A DNA stretch of 64,000 bases. Source: CAG-552 sp964516925. GTDB lineage: Bacteria > Bacillota > Clostridia > Christensenellales > Pumilibacteraceae. The notes below the pieces were generated by a model. The model worked only from the letters and a program-made list of their open reading frames with translations. It searched no databases and was not told where the DNA came from. The stretch covers positions 116,376 through 180,375 of the forward strand of contig CAZEXL010000001.1 in the NCBI GenBank assembly GCA_964516925.1. Reading direction: 5' to 3'. Each line of letters opens with the position of its first letter. Position 1 is the first letter of the stretch. Of this stretch, positions 24,129 through 32,696 are shown one piece after another. The position numbers were made by a program, and so were the translations under genes.

Positions 24129-24773
24129 CTATTCCTTCTTTATGCTTAACGAAACGCCGTCGCCGACCGGAAGAACGGACGTAATAAAATCCTCGTCCGA
24201 CGCAACGGCTTTTAGAAACGCATCCAACGCGTTTACGATAGTTGCCTTCTTTTTTACCACTTCGGCTTCGCCGCTGACCATTCCGTTAAAAAGCACGTTG
24301 TCACAAAACAACACTCCGCCTGCCGCCAGCATCCTTTTTAGGTACGGCAAGTATTGTACGTATCTGGTCTTAGGTCCGTCCAAAAATATAAAATCGAACT
24401 CGCCGCTGAAAAGCGGTACGATTTCGTTCGCGTCGCCAAGATAAGTTGTTACGCGGCTTTCGTATCCTGATGAAGTAAAAAACTCGTTGGCTTTGCATAG
24501 CGACTTTTCATCCGCCTCGATAGTATACAGATGCCCACTGCACGCCGACAAAATTATATGTCCGCTGTAACCTATTGCCGTTCCGATTTCCAAAATTTTT
24601 TTAGGTTGCTTTAGACCTATCATCTGTTTTAGAAAAACGGCAGTTTCGGGCAAAAGAACGGGTATGACGTTTTTATCTGCGTAATCAAGTATCTTTTTTA
24701 CGTTCTCGTCTTTTTCGGGCGGTAGAATCGAACGAATGTATATCGAATTTGTTCCGGGTGTTTTAAACGGCAT
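24129..24773 (-). CDS. trmR: tRNA 5-hydroxyuridine methyltransferase TrmR (YrrM-like O-methyltransferase)
   Basis: 214 aa class I SAM methyltransferase of the catechol O-methyltransferase-like family: motif I ILEIGTAIGYSG (about 60-71), TIEADEK acidic loop, FDFIFLDGPK (metal-binding Asp) and DNVLFNG. In Bacillus the homologue YrrM methylates ho5U34 to mo5U. Starts 5 nt after rnj stop and sits 3 nt before trhP. Confidence 0.9.
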   Translation of the reverse strand: MPFKTPGTNSIYIRSILPPEKDENVKKILDYADKNVIPVLLPETAVFLKQMIGLKQPKKILEIGTAIGYSGHIILSACSGHLYTIEADEKSLCKANEFFTSSGYESRVTTYLGDANEIVPLFSGEFDFIFLDGPKTRYVQYLPYLKRMLAAGGVLFCDNVLFNGMVSGEAEVVKKKATIVNALDAFLKAVASDEDFITSVLPVGDGVSLSIKKE

Positions 24774-24774
24774 A

Positions 24775-26439
24775 CTAAATTTCCAATATCTGAGCGATTA
24801 TCATGGGATTGCGCTTAGTCTTGCGGAATATGAGGTTTTTAAGCTCCTTTCGCATTGCAATTTTAGCATTGTTCCAATCGACCTGCGCCTTTAAATCCAA
24901 TTCGTTAAAAATATTTTCGATGATCTCTTTTGCTTCGCCAAGCAATTCGTCGGTGTCGGCGGTATACGCAAAACCACGCGAAGTAACGTCCGTCTTAAGC
25001 ATTTTTCCTTGAGTCATATCTACGCATACGGCTGCTATGATTGCGCCTTCTTGCGACAAATGTTTGCGGTCGCGAAGCACTAAACTTCCTACCTCGCCTA
25101 CCCCCAAGCCGTCTACGAGTAACGCGCCGGACGGAACTCTGTCTGCAAGCATAAAGCCCTTCGAGCTAATCTCCACAACGTCGCCGATATCGGTTATTAT
25201 GATATTGGACGGACGCATGCCCATGGATATGGCAAGATCGGCGTGCTTCTTTTGATGACGATGCTCGCCGTGCACAGGAATAAAATATTTGGGCTTTATA
25301 AGCGAATGGATAAGTTTTAGCTCCTCACGGCAAGCGTGTCCGCTGGCGTGAACTTCGGCAAGGCTTTCGTATATAACTTTTGCTCCGTGACGATAAAGAT
25401 TGTTTATTACCGAGTAAATCATTCTTTCGTTGCCCGGAATAGGCGACGCGGATATTATTACAAGGTCGTTGTAATGAAGTTTGATTTTAGATTCGTCGTT
25501 GGCTATGCGAGTTAGCGCGCTCATGGGTTCGCCTTGACTACCCGTTGTAATTATCATAAGTTCTTTGTCGGCGTAGTCGTTTACGTTTTCTACGTCTACA
25601 AGATTTTCGGGCGCGATTTTAAGCTCACCTATGCGCTGAGCCAAATCGACAATGTTAAGCATGCTGCGTCCCGCAAAAACGACTTTGCGTTTGTACTTTG
25701 CCGCAAGATCGACTAACTGTTGAAGTCTGTGTATATTGGAAGCGAAAGTCGTTACAAACACGCGACTTTCGGTGTTTTCTTGTAAAATGCCGTTTATAGA
25801 CTTGCCGACCGACGTCTCGCTTAGCGTAAAACCGGGACGCTCGACGTTGGTACTTTCAGCAAGAAGCAACAAAACTTCTTGCTTGCCAAGCTCCGCAATT
25901 CGACTAAGATCGATTATATTACCTTGCACAGGAGTATAATCAACCTTGAAGTCGCCCGTATGGAACACTAGTCCAAGCGGCGTAGATATAGCGAGCGCAC
26001 AGCTTCCTGCAATCGAATGGCTGACGTTTACAAACTCTACCTTAAATTTACCGAGCGGTACTATCGACTGCGGTTTTATAACGTTAAGCGAAGCCGCTAC
26101 TTTTGCTTCACGCAATTTTTCTTCCAAAATTGCTATAGTAAGTTCCGTTCCGAAAACGGGAACGTTAATATTCTTTAATACGTACGGCAAACCGCCTATA
26201 TGGTCTTCGTGACCGTGCGTTAGCACTATTCCGCGTACTTTGTCTTTATTCTCTTGCAAATAAGTCGTATCGGGTATGACGAGATCGACGCCCGGCATAT
26301 CTCCGCCGGGGAAAGTCGAACCGCAATCTATCACTATTATATCGTCGCCGAATTCAAGCGCGGTCATGTTTTTGCCGATTTCACCAACGCCACCAAGAAA
26401 AACAACCCTGAGTGTTGGTCTGTTGTTGTAAATTACCAA
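24775..26439 (-). CDS. rnj: Ribonuclease J
   Basis: 554 aa metallo-beta-lactamase/beta-CASP nuclease: the HxHxDH zinc motif is THGHEDH (74-80), GSQGEPMSALTRIA and HASGHACREEL are beta-CASP motifs, and a C-terminal dimerisation domain follows. Has 5'-3' exo- and endonuclease roles in mRNA decay and rRNA maturation. The start is TTG (26437-26439) with GGAGGT 5 nt upstream. Confidence 0.95.
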   Translation of the reverse strand: MVIYNNRPTLRVVFLGGVGEIGKNMTALEFGDDIIVIDCGSTFPGGDMPGVDLVIPDTTYLQENKDKVRGIVLTHGHEDHIGGLPYVLKNINVPVFGTELTIAILEEKLREAKVAASLNVIKPQSIVPLGKFKVEFVNVSHSIAGSCALAISTPLGLVFHTGDFKVDYTPVQGNIIDLSRIAELGKQEVLLLLAESTNVERPGFTLSETSVGKSINGILQENTESRVFVTTFASNIHRLQQLVDLAAKYKRKVVFAGRSMLNIVDLAQRIGELKIAPENLVDVENVNDYADKELMIITTGSQGEPMSALTRIANDESKIKLHYNDLVIISASPIPGNERMIYSVINNLYRHGAKVIYESLAEVHASGHACREELKLIHSLIKPKYFIPVHGEHRHQKKHADLAISMGMRPSNIIITDIGDVVEISSKGFMLADRVPSGALLVDGLGVGEVGSLVLRDRKHLSQEGAIIAAVCVDMTQGKMLKTDVTSRGFAYTADTDELLGEAKEIIENIFNELDLKAQVDWNNAKIAMRKELKNLIFRKTKRNPMIIAQILEI

Positions 26440-26488
26440 AGCTACCTCCGAAAATCGTAACCTAATTCAATTTTTATTTAGCTTTAGT

Positions 26489-26517
26489 ATTATACGACAT
26501 TCGGGACAAAAAAACAA
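26489..26517 (-). promoter_or_regulatory. Sigma-A promoter of rnj-trmR-trhP
   Basis: Minus strand TTGTTT (26512-26517), 17-nt spacer, TATAAT (26489-26494). Confidence 0.7.
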
Positions 26518-27507
26518 CTATTTAGTTGCGCATATGCGATTTTTTTTAAGAATTTTATCGTGACGGTGGATATGTTCGCTAAGCGGCAAAACAAAATCCG
26601 AGTCTACTATACATTCGTCGTGTCGATTTTTGACTACGCTTCCGTCAAAAACCACACAGTCTTTTAACGCAGCACCCGAACAAATTCGGCAATTATTGCC
26701 TATTACGCAATTGTTAATTCTGCCGACAACGCTTGTAGATTCCCCGATAACGCTACCGTACAATCCGCCGCAATACTCGGACTTTTTGCCGTAAGCGTTA
26801 TATGCAAACGGATAAAAGCCGCCTTTTTTTAGGTCCATGTTAGCCTTATAATAACTTGCGAAGTCGCCTATGTCGCTCCAATAACCGTTGTGTTCGTAAA
26901 CGGCAATCGTTCCTTTTTGAAGGACAAACGGAAACAAATCTTTAGAAAAATCGTAAAACGTTTTATGAGGCACGTAATCTAAAACGTATTTATTAATAAC
27001 GTATACGCCCGTGTTTATCCACTTTTCTTCGTTAAAAAAGTCAGGCTTTTCGTAAAATTCTTTTACGAATCCGTCTTTGCTTTCCACTACGCCGTACAAC
27101 CACGGCGTTGCGGAACGAGTAACAGCCATGGTAACGTCTGCGCCGCTTTTTTTATGCGTTTGATATAATTCGTCTAGATTAATGTCGTTTAATCCATCGC
27201 CGCTTAGCACGAAAAACACGTCGCTTAACTTATCTTGCGCGTTTTTTACGCCGCCTGCCGTGCCAAGCGGTTCTTTTTCCACCGAATAACCGATATTAAA
27301 ATCGCAATATCCTTTTACCCACTCTATTATCTTTTGCGGCATATACGCAAGCGTGAGCGTTACGTCCGTAAGCTCGAAACGCTTAAGCTGAGCAAAGGCG
27401 TAGTCCAACATAGGTCGATTTGCTATCGGAAGCATAGGCTTGGGTAAACGATTTGTCAACGGCATTAATCTTTTTCCGAATCCGCCGCATAAAATAACTG
27501 TATTCAT
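26518..27507 (-). CDS. Sugar-1-phosphate nucleotidyltransferase (NDP-sugar pyrophosphorylase type)
   Basis: 329 aa. The nucleotidyltransferase signature is ILCGGFGKRLMPLTNRLPKPMLPI (5-28), with VLSGDGLNDI (metal-binding Asp) near 102 and EKPDFFNEEKWINTGVYV; a short left-handed beta-helix tail (GSVIGESTSVVGRINNCVIG) follows. Makes NDP-sugars for glycan synthesis, most like mannose-1-phosphate guanylyltransferases; the sugar cannot be settled. Neither a clear Shine-Dalgarno nor a strong promoter precedes it. Confidence 0.85.
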   Translation of the reverse strand: MNTVILCGGFGKRLMPLTNRLPKPMLPIANRPMLDYAFAQLKRFELTDVTLTLAYMPQKIIEWVKGYCDFNIGYSVEKEPLGTAGGVKNAQDKLSDVFFVLSGDGLNDINLDELYQTHKKSGADVTMAVTRSATPWLYGVVESKDGFVKEFYEKPDFFNEEKWINTGVYVINKYVLDYVPHKTFYDFSKDLFPFVLQKGTIAVYEHNGYWSDIGDFASYYKANMDLKKGGFYPFAYNAYGKKSEYCGGLYGSVIGESTSVVGRINNCVIGNNCRICSGAALKDCVVFDGSVVKNRHDECIVDSDFVLPLSEHIHRHDKILKKNRICATK

Positions 27508-27605
27508 TACCGATAGGTTTTGTAATTATTGTAAAATTATGCGTAGCGACGCTCGGAGAAAAAATATAGAAGAAAAAATAAAAACATTAATGAAACGCAA
27601 AAAGA

Positions 27606-27641
27606 AAACCTTTCAATATCAAATTTGAAAGGTTTCTTTTT
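27606..27641 (-). terminator. Terminator after the cyclase-family gene (bidirectional)
   Basis: AAACCTTTCAA / TTGAAAGGTTT 11-bp stem flanked by T-runs on both strands, between the nucleotidyltransferase and cyclase-family genes. Confidence 0.75.
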
Positions 27642-27667
27642 GCCGTTTTTACGTCGTTTGCGGTATC

Positions 27668-28258
27668 TTAAGCAAGTAATACCGCTCTGCACGGCGAGCC
27701 TTCGGATCCGGCTAGGTTTAGAGGCGCGGCATTTAAAAAATACACGCCTTCCGAAACAGCCGCCAGACGAATGCCTTCCAGCAAAACGACGTTAGCCGAT
27801 AAAAACGCAAGATGAACAGCCATCGGCGAATTCTGCGGACCTACGGTTTGAGATTCGTTGCCAAAAAGCAAAATATCCGAGGAAGCGAATTCTTTGGCGG
27901 CTTCCAACGAAACCTCGGCATTACCCTTTATTAGTATTCTTTTTGCCGCTTCCGCATTTTGCGCTTTAGCCTTTTTTATTATTTCTAACGCATCGTTTTT
28001 TGTAACGACGCCGCTATATTCCGCAACGTAAGCCATTCCGATAAACGACTCTAGGCGTACCTTGTCTACCGTCTTTCCGTCTATAATAAAATGACTCGGT
28101 GCGTCCACGTGCGTTCCGTTGTGAGCGCACATACTAAACGACGTCAAATTATATTCTTCGCCTTTTTGCATCGACTTTAGCGTTTCTTTCTTAGGCATCG
28201 GGTCGCCTGGATACACCCTGCACCCAAAAACTTCTTGCGAAATATCGTAGATTTTCAT
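27668..28258 (-). CDS. Cyclase family protein (kynurenine formamidase-like metal-dependent hydrolase)
   Basis: 196 aa with the metal-binding signature HNGTHVDAPSHF (about 46-57) and an N-terminal DISQEVFGCRVYPGDP that fits the family. Members hydrolyse N-formylkynurenine or related amides/lactones. No tryptophan-degradation genes are nearby, so the substrate is open. GGAG lies 7 nt before the ATG. Confidence 0.85.
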   Translation of the reverse strand: MKIYDISQEVFGCRVYPGDPMPKKETLKSMQKGEEYNLTSFSMCAHNGTHVDAPSHFIIDGKTVDKVRLESFIGMAYVAEYSGVVTKNDALEIIKKAKAQNAEAAKRILIKGNAEVSLEAAKEFASSDILLFGNESQTVGPQNSPMAVHLAFLSANVVLLEGIRLAAVSEGVYFLNAAPLNLAGSEGSPCRAVLLA

Positions 28259-28295
28259 TGTTTTCTCCGTCGAATTTTTAGTTATCGATAAGAAT

Positions 28296-28324
28296 ATTAT
28301 ACCACAGATTTTTTAATTTTTCAA
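28296..28324 (-). promoter_or_regulatory. Sigma-A promoter of the cyclase-family gene
   Basis: Minus strand TTGAAA (28319-28324), 17-nt spacer, TATAAT (28296-28301). Confidence 0.75.
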
Positions 28325-28361
28325 TGCAAAAAACTTGCCGTGCGACATTTTAAAAAAGAAA

Positions 28362-28392
28362 AAAGGCTTGATACTTACAATATCAAACCTTT
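28362..28392 (-). terminator. Terminator of tRNA-Glu
   Basis: Minus strand AAAGGTTTGATA, 7-nt loop, TATCAAGCCTTT followed by a T-rich tract. Confidence 0.8.
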
Positions 28393-28395
28393 ACG

Positions 28396-28470
28396 TGGTA
28401 CCACTAAGGGGAATCGAACCCCTGTTTTCGGCGTGAGAGGCCAACGTCCTAACCGCTAGACTATAGTGGC
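28396..28470 (-). tRNA. tRNA-Glu (anticodon CTC)
   Basis: Cloverleaf on the minus strand: acceptor GCCACTA / TAGTGGT, D arm AGTCTAGCGGTTAGGAC, anticodon loop CTCTCAC with CTC at 34-36, T loop TTCGAAT in GGGGTTCGAATCCCC, and encoded CCA (28396-28398). Monocistronic, with its own promoter and terminator. Confidence 0.95.
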
Positions 28471-28483
28471 TTAAAGCTTTGTA

Positions 28484-28512
28484 AGTATAGCACAAATAAG
28501 ATTATTAATCAA
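28484..28512 (-). promoter_or_regulatory. Sigma-A promoter of tRNA-Glu
   Basis: Minus strand TTGATT (28507-28512), 17-nt spacer, TATACT (28484-28489), 13 nt upstream of the tRNA. Confidence 0.8.
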
Positions 28513-28571
28513 CAAAATTGCCGTCGTTTTGGAAATTTTTTTCGTATTTTTGCTTAAAGACCACAAAAAAT

Positions 28572-28609
28572 AAAAGCGACTCCGACGCATATGCAACGAA
28601 GCCGCTTTT
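28572..28609 (-). terminator. Terminator of the holA-cdaA-DUF1015 operon
   Basis: Minus strand AAAAGCGGCTTCGTTGC...GTCGGAGTCGCTTTT followed by ATTTTTT, just after the DUF1015 stop. Confidence 0.8.
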
Positions 28610-28626
28610 GGTTTTTGAATAAAAGA

Positions 28627-29811
28627 TTATTTGATTCTTCTGCTTTCTACGTAGTAACGTTTTTCGTCGGCTTCACCCATAGAGAAAGTCTTGCGCGGAA
28701 GCACGCCGTTTTCTACGACGTAACTAAAGAGCGTGTTCTTTGCCATCGGCTTAAGAACGATACCCACGCCGCCCTTAGACGCACAAATGCCTTTAAGATC
28801 GTTTTCGCCGTGAATGTAGTCGAGTTCGCCGCCGTTTGCCTTAAGATACGCATCGATAAACTTTTGAACTTTATCAACACCCTCGATAGAGTTTTCGGGA
28901 AGCATAATTTTGCGTTCTTCCTTACCTACGAACATTTTGCTTTCTACGGTGCCGCAGACAGCTTCGTTAAACTTCTGCACGAAGTCGTTAACGTCCTTGG
29001 GGAACACTACGCGATGAATGGGTTCAAACAAAATGCCTTCGTCATAGATGTTTTCTACTTCTACGAGAGCGTATTGGCTACGCGGATTTTCCGACTTGTA
29101 GCAAGCTTTTGCCGTTGCAAGCGAGTGATTGCCGTCGCCTACTGCAAAAAGGAACGGTTCGCCATACTTTTCGGTGCTGTCCTTAAGAAGCTGTTTAAGC
29201 GCTTCTTCTACACCCTTGCGATCCTTTACGTGATAACCCTTGATGTGTCCGCCGTCCATATTAAGCTGAGTATCGTACAAAAGCTCGCTCGTCTTTGCGC
29301 CGATGTGCGGCTCGATTACGCTGCGCTTTTCGTCGTCGATAAGAAGAAGAATGTGCGGAAGCTCGAGCGGACAATTCTCTCTGATCTTAACTCTGGGCGG
29401 AATACGTTCGATAACCGTACCTTCGGTTGCGCGAATAAGCGCCTTGTCCTTGGGATCGAAGCTGTATTGAGTAAGGTCTACTATCATCATAAGGCCGTAA
29501 CGAGTATTGCCGTGCGAAGTCGTTCTTTCTACAAGGATAAGACCGTCGTCTACTACTCGAAAGATGTCACGATTAAGATAGTCGTTCATATTGTCGATAA
29601 TGCCGGCAATGCGTTCCTGCGGCTTATCGTTAAGATAGCATTCGGGATAGATAAGGTTGAGCGCACTCGGATTTTCGCCCACGTGCTTTTTAAGCTTTTC
29701 CCAATATTCGGGCTGTGACGTGAACTGGTCGCAAGCAACTACGCACCATTTTTCCATGTCGATCCCTTCGCGAGGAAGCAACACTTCGTCAAATTTGATT
29801 GGCAATTTCAT
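28627..29811 (-). CDS. DUF1015 family protein
   Basis: 394 aa from the ATG preceded by AAAAGGAGATAAAATT; the frame opens 14 codons earlier, but those overlap the upstream gene's ribosome binding region. Contains the family core motif FAVGDGNHSLATAKAC (about 240). DUF1015 includes the archaeal free-serine kinase SerK, so a small-molecule kinase role is possible; the function in Clostridia is unproven. Last gene of the cdaA operon. Confidence 0.85.
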   Translation of the reverse strand: MKLPIKFDEVLLPREGIDMEKWCVVACDQFTSQPEYWEKLKKHVGENPSALNLIYPECYLNDKPQERIAGIIDNMNDYLNRDIFRVVDDGLILVERTTSHGNTRYGLMMIVDLTQYSFDPKDKALIRATEGTVIERIPPRVKIRENCPLELPHILLLIDDEKRSVIEPHIGAKTSELLYDTQLNMDGGHIKGYHVKDRKGVEEALKQLLKDSTEKYGEPFLFAVGDGNHSLATAKACYKSENPRSQYALVEVENIYDEGILFEPIHRVVFPKDVNDFVQKFNEAVCGTVESKMFVGKEERKIMLPENSIEGVDKVQKFIDAYLKANGGELDYIHGENDLKGICASKGGVGIVLKPMAKNTLFSYVVENGVLPRKTFSMGEADEKRYYVESRRIK

Positions 29812-29825
29812 AATTTTATCTCCTT

Positions 29826-29939
29826 TTAAGCCATTACGGCTGTAATTATACAAAGCGCAACTGCAAGCACTACCGAAAGTAGCGTAAGCAGAATATTGTC
29901 CACAAATACGGTTTTGAAAAACTTAGCTATTTTTTTCAT
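29826..29939 (-). CDS. 37-aa membrane peptide coupled to cdaA (possible remnant or minimal form of CdaR)
   Basis: Starts MKKIAKFFKTVFVDN and continues as one hydrophobic helix ending ITAVMA. The ATG (29937-29939) overlaps the cdaA stop as ATGA and has a strong GGAGG 8 nt upstream within cdaA. Basic N-terminus plus one membrane helix resembles the first ~30 residues of CdaR/YbbR, whose gene normally follows cdaA; the extracellular YbbR repeats are absent. Too short to be picked up by usual length cut-offs. Confidence 0.7.
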   Translation of the reverse strand: MKKIAKFFKTVFVDNILLTLLSVVLAVALCIITAVMA

Positions 29940-30820
29940 ATGCGTCTCCTCCACGCTCCGTGTTTTTTCTCGGTTTTTGTAGCCTTAAGACCGTAAACTT
30001 CTTCAAGCTTATTGCGAAGCATTTCGGAATCGTAATACCTAGTTAGGATTCCGTCGATCGCAACCGATATAACGCCGGTCTCCTCGGAAACGATTATCGC
30101 CATTACGTTGTTGGTCTCGGTTATTCCGATTGCCGCGCGATGACGAGTACCGAGCTCCTTGTCGACCTCTAGGCTTTGAGTAAGCGGCAAGAAGCAACCG
30201 GCGGCAACTATGGTATCGCCTCGAACGAACGTAGCTCCGTCGTGAAGCGGCGTTTTTACGTTGAATATACATTCCAGCAGCGGTGCGGAAAGTTTGGAAT
30301 CGAGCTCCGTTCCGCTACGCACGATGTTGGTGGGGATTGCGGTTGGAGCAACTACGATAAGCGCGCCTATGTTCTTTTTTGCCATGTTTTGTACGGCTTT
30401 TACTATGTCGCTTATCGCTTCGTGAAGCTGATCTTCGGTACAACCATAGTCCGTTTGGAAGAAGTCACTTTCGTCTTTAGGCGAAGAAATTTTCCAAAGT
30501 TTACGCTTTATGTCCTGCGGAAACAACACTATTACCGACAATACCGCAAGCACCAAAACGGTAGAAGCAAGATAGCCCATCATCTTTAGTCCGTGCGTTC
30601 GATTCAGGTTGCTGCCTAGCACTACGGCAAGCACCAAAAACAGCACGATATACTTAATTAATCTAGTACAATTTTTGCGTTTTAGAAAACTGAATAACGT
30701 GTAAAGCAACACGGTTACCAAAAACACGTCTAAAATCGTCCAGATAAGATTCGTACCGTTAAAACACTCTTGAATTTTTTCCAGAGCCGTAAGCTCCGAG
30801 CATAAAATAAAATTTGCCAT
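29936..30820 (-). CDS. cdaA: Diadenylate cyclase CdaA
   Basis: 294 aa. Three N-terminal membrane helices (about 28-46, 55-70, 80-100), a short linker, then a DAC domain with the catalytic DGA (194-196) and RHR (226-228) motifs. Condenses two ATP into c-di-AMP, which controls potassium and osmolyte homeostasis. Length and layout are typical. AGAGGTAAAA precedes the ATG. It lies in an operon starting with holA; glmM is not present. Confidence 0.96.
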   Translation of the reverse strand: MANFILCSELTALEKIQECFNGTNLIWTILDVFLVTVLLYTLFSFLKRKNCTRLIKYIVLFLVLAVVLGSNLNRTHGLKMMGYLASTVLVLAVLSVIVLFPQDIKRKLWKISSPKDESDFFQTDYGCTEDQLHEAISDIVKAVQNMAKKNIGALIVVAPTAIPTNIVRSGTELDSKLSAPLLECIFNVKTPLHDGATFVRGDTIVAAGCFLPLTQSLEVDKELGTRHRAAIGITETNNVMAIIVSEETGVISVAIDGILTRYYDSEMLRNKLEEVYGLKATKTEKKHGAWRRRI

Positions 30821-30828
30821 TTTTACCT

Positions 30829-32166
30829 CTATACGTCAAACGGATTGACGTCGTTATTCTTTTCTCGTTGCAAATCAACGACAATTTCGTCTTTATTAAA
30901 GTCCTCGTATTCTCTTCCGAACACCGCTATTTTAATTTTTTTGGGTGACGGCGGCTGATACGTTTTTTCTAATTTTTGAGTTACTATAAGCAATACCACT
31001 ATTAGTATCACTAATATCGCCAGACATATTACGTACGCTATCCAGGATTTTGTATACGCTTTGTATGCCGTTGCGGCTCCGACACAAACGCTTTTTAATT
31101 CGCTTTTAGACGTAAGCTCTATTACGAATTGAGCGACGTCGGACAACTTGCTTGCATAGTCGGGATGATTCTTTACAAGATTTTCATACGTGTCCGCAGA
31201 CGTATTTGTAACGTATTCGTCGGCGCCCTCGTTGTCGGCAAGCGAATTGAATTTACCGCCTATAAGCTCTAAACACGCCTTTTCGGCACTAAGAAAGCGA
31301 GATACGTCGCCGCGCATTGCGTAATGAGAATACGACAATCCGTCTACCGTTTCCATCTGCAAAAGCACTCTGCCTGCAAGCGGAAACTCACTTACGCTGT
31401 ACGACGAAGAAAATTCTTTTATATATTCGCCGTGAGCGGTCTTGCTTTCATCGGTATAAAAATACGTTTCGCCGCAACCGAGTCGTTCCAAATTAATAAC
31501 GAGCATTACGTCGCTACTAAGATATTTTTCAACGTAGCGCTTACTTCCGAAGTTCCCCTCGTCGGTAGCTGAAAAAAACGCGAAAACGTAGTTATATTCG
31601 TTTGTAGCCGACCTGCTTGCAAGGTAGTTGGCAAGCTTTATCGTTAACGCCGTAGTTGCCGCAGTACCAAGCGCACCCGCAGCGTTTACACCGCTGTACG
31701 CATCGTTTGTAGAATAATGATTTGCAAAATTCGTAGTTATAAGAACGGTCTTTTTGTTTTCGTCAAAGTTCTTTACCTTTGCGATTACGTTATACGAAGT
31801 AAGCTGCTTTTGCACGTAAGTAAGTCCCTGCGCAACGTTGACGTTTATCGTAAATTCATCTACTTCTACCGTAAGGTTTTCGTTTGACAAAAAATTATCC
31901 GAAGTTTGAGCTATGGCTGCGATTCCGCCTCCGCCTGACGACGAATCGGATTTGCCGCGTATCGTTTCGGCTGCAATTTCACACGCCTGAGTAAAGGACG
32001 TTCTGTCGGCAAGCGTATTGCAAATTTCCTGTGTTAATTCGTCGATTTCGCTTGCGGCAATGGCGTTGGTTGCGCTTACGACCGGTTGAGCCTGAGCTAC
32101 GCTTACGTTAGTTAGCGGAACGATTGCAAACAAAACTGCCACTATAAAAATTGCTAGTTTTTTCAT
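30829..32166 (-). CDS. Secreted, membrane-anchored M28-like peptidase-fold protein (probably inactive)
   Basis: 445 aa from ATG 32164-32166, which has GGAGGTGTT upstream and overlaps the previous stop (ATGA); the frame opens 60 codons earlier but that part overlaps another gene. Signal peptide (1-26), an M28 aminopeptidase-like domain (VLITTNFANHY..., FFSATDEGNFGSKRYVE, VINLERLG, YSHYAMRGD), then a C-terminal membrane helix (about 375-398) and a cytoplasmic tail. Several zinc ligands expected in M28 differ (see findings). Eight nt upstream of cdaA. Confidence 0.8.
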   Translation of the reverse strand: MKKLAIFIVAVLFAIVPLTNVSVAQAQPVVSATNAIAASEIDELTQEICNTLADRTSFTQACEIAAETIRGKSDSSSGGGGIAAIAQTSDNFLSNENLTVEVDEFTINVNVAQGLTYVQKQLTSYNVIAKVKNFDENKKTVLITTNFANHYSTNDAYSGVNAAGALGTAATTALTIKLANYLASRSATNEYNYVFAFFSATDEGNFGSKRYVEKYLSSDVMLVINLERLGCGETYFYTDESKTAHGEYIKEFSSSYSVSEFPLAGRVLLQMETVDGLSYSHYAMRGDVSRFLSAEKACLELIGGKFNSLADNEGADEYVTNTSADTYENLVKNHPDYASKLSDVAQFVIELTSKSELKSVCVGAATAYKAYTKSWIAYVICLAILVILIVVLLIVTQKLEKTYQPPSPKKIKIAVFGREYEDFNKDEIVVDLQREKNNDVNPFDV

Positions 32167-32696
32167 AACACCTCCGCAACGAGTCCGAGCGCCGTTATTA
32201 CAAACGCCACGATTAAATATATTCTGCCAAAAAACAGCACGATAGCCTTCCAGTTGTAATTTTTGACGTAGTTTTTGCAAACAAAAGCAAGGTACCAAGC
32301 AAAAAACGCAGCCGTTGCAACCAAAGGAACTATTATACCTCCCCAAATGCTTGCAAGCGGCACAAAATAATACAAAACGTTAAATGCTCCGATTACGAGG
32401 TTGGCTGCAAAATAGAAAAAAGGAAGAGCATAAATCATTTCGTCTAGCGGCAAGTACGGAGTATGGCGCAAGCCAAACGATATAAACTTGACTGCCAACG
32501 CATAAATTATCAACGGCATAACTCCCGCAATGAAAAAAGCCACTATGTCGTTGTTTAGGTAAGAATAATCGGGGTACGCGCCTACTATGGACGCAACCGC
32601 GTTACGTGAAGAATACCAACCGGCAAAACAAAGCGACAGATACAACGCAAGGTTAATTACCCATTTTTTAATTTTTTTCTCTTTAATTACGTTCAT
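32163..32696 (-). CDS. Polytopic membrane protein of unknown function
   Basis: 177 aa with about five membrane helices (roughly 12-28, 50-70, 88-108, 112-135, 150-172). No recognised motif. Its start overlaps the holA stop (ATGA) and its end overlaps the M28-like gene, so it belongs to the holA-cdaA operon. Preceded by GAAGGAAAG. Confidence 0.7.
   Translation of the reverse strand: MNVIKEKKIKKWVINLALYLSLCFAGWYSSRNAVASIVGAYPDYSYLNNDIVAFFIAGVMPLIIYALAVKFISFGLRHTPYLPLDEMIYALPFFYFAANLVIGAFNVLYYFVPLASIWGGIIVPLVATAAFFAWYLAFVCKNYVKNYNWKAIVLFFGRIYLIVAFVITALGLVAEVL

Noticed and set aside
28591..29718. 375-aa plus-strand open frame
   Set aside because: Antisense to the DUF1015 gene; many long antisense frames here arise from codon bias (few TTA/CTA/TCA codons), and it has no family features.
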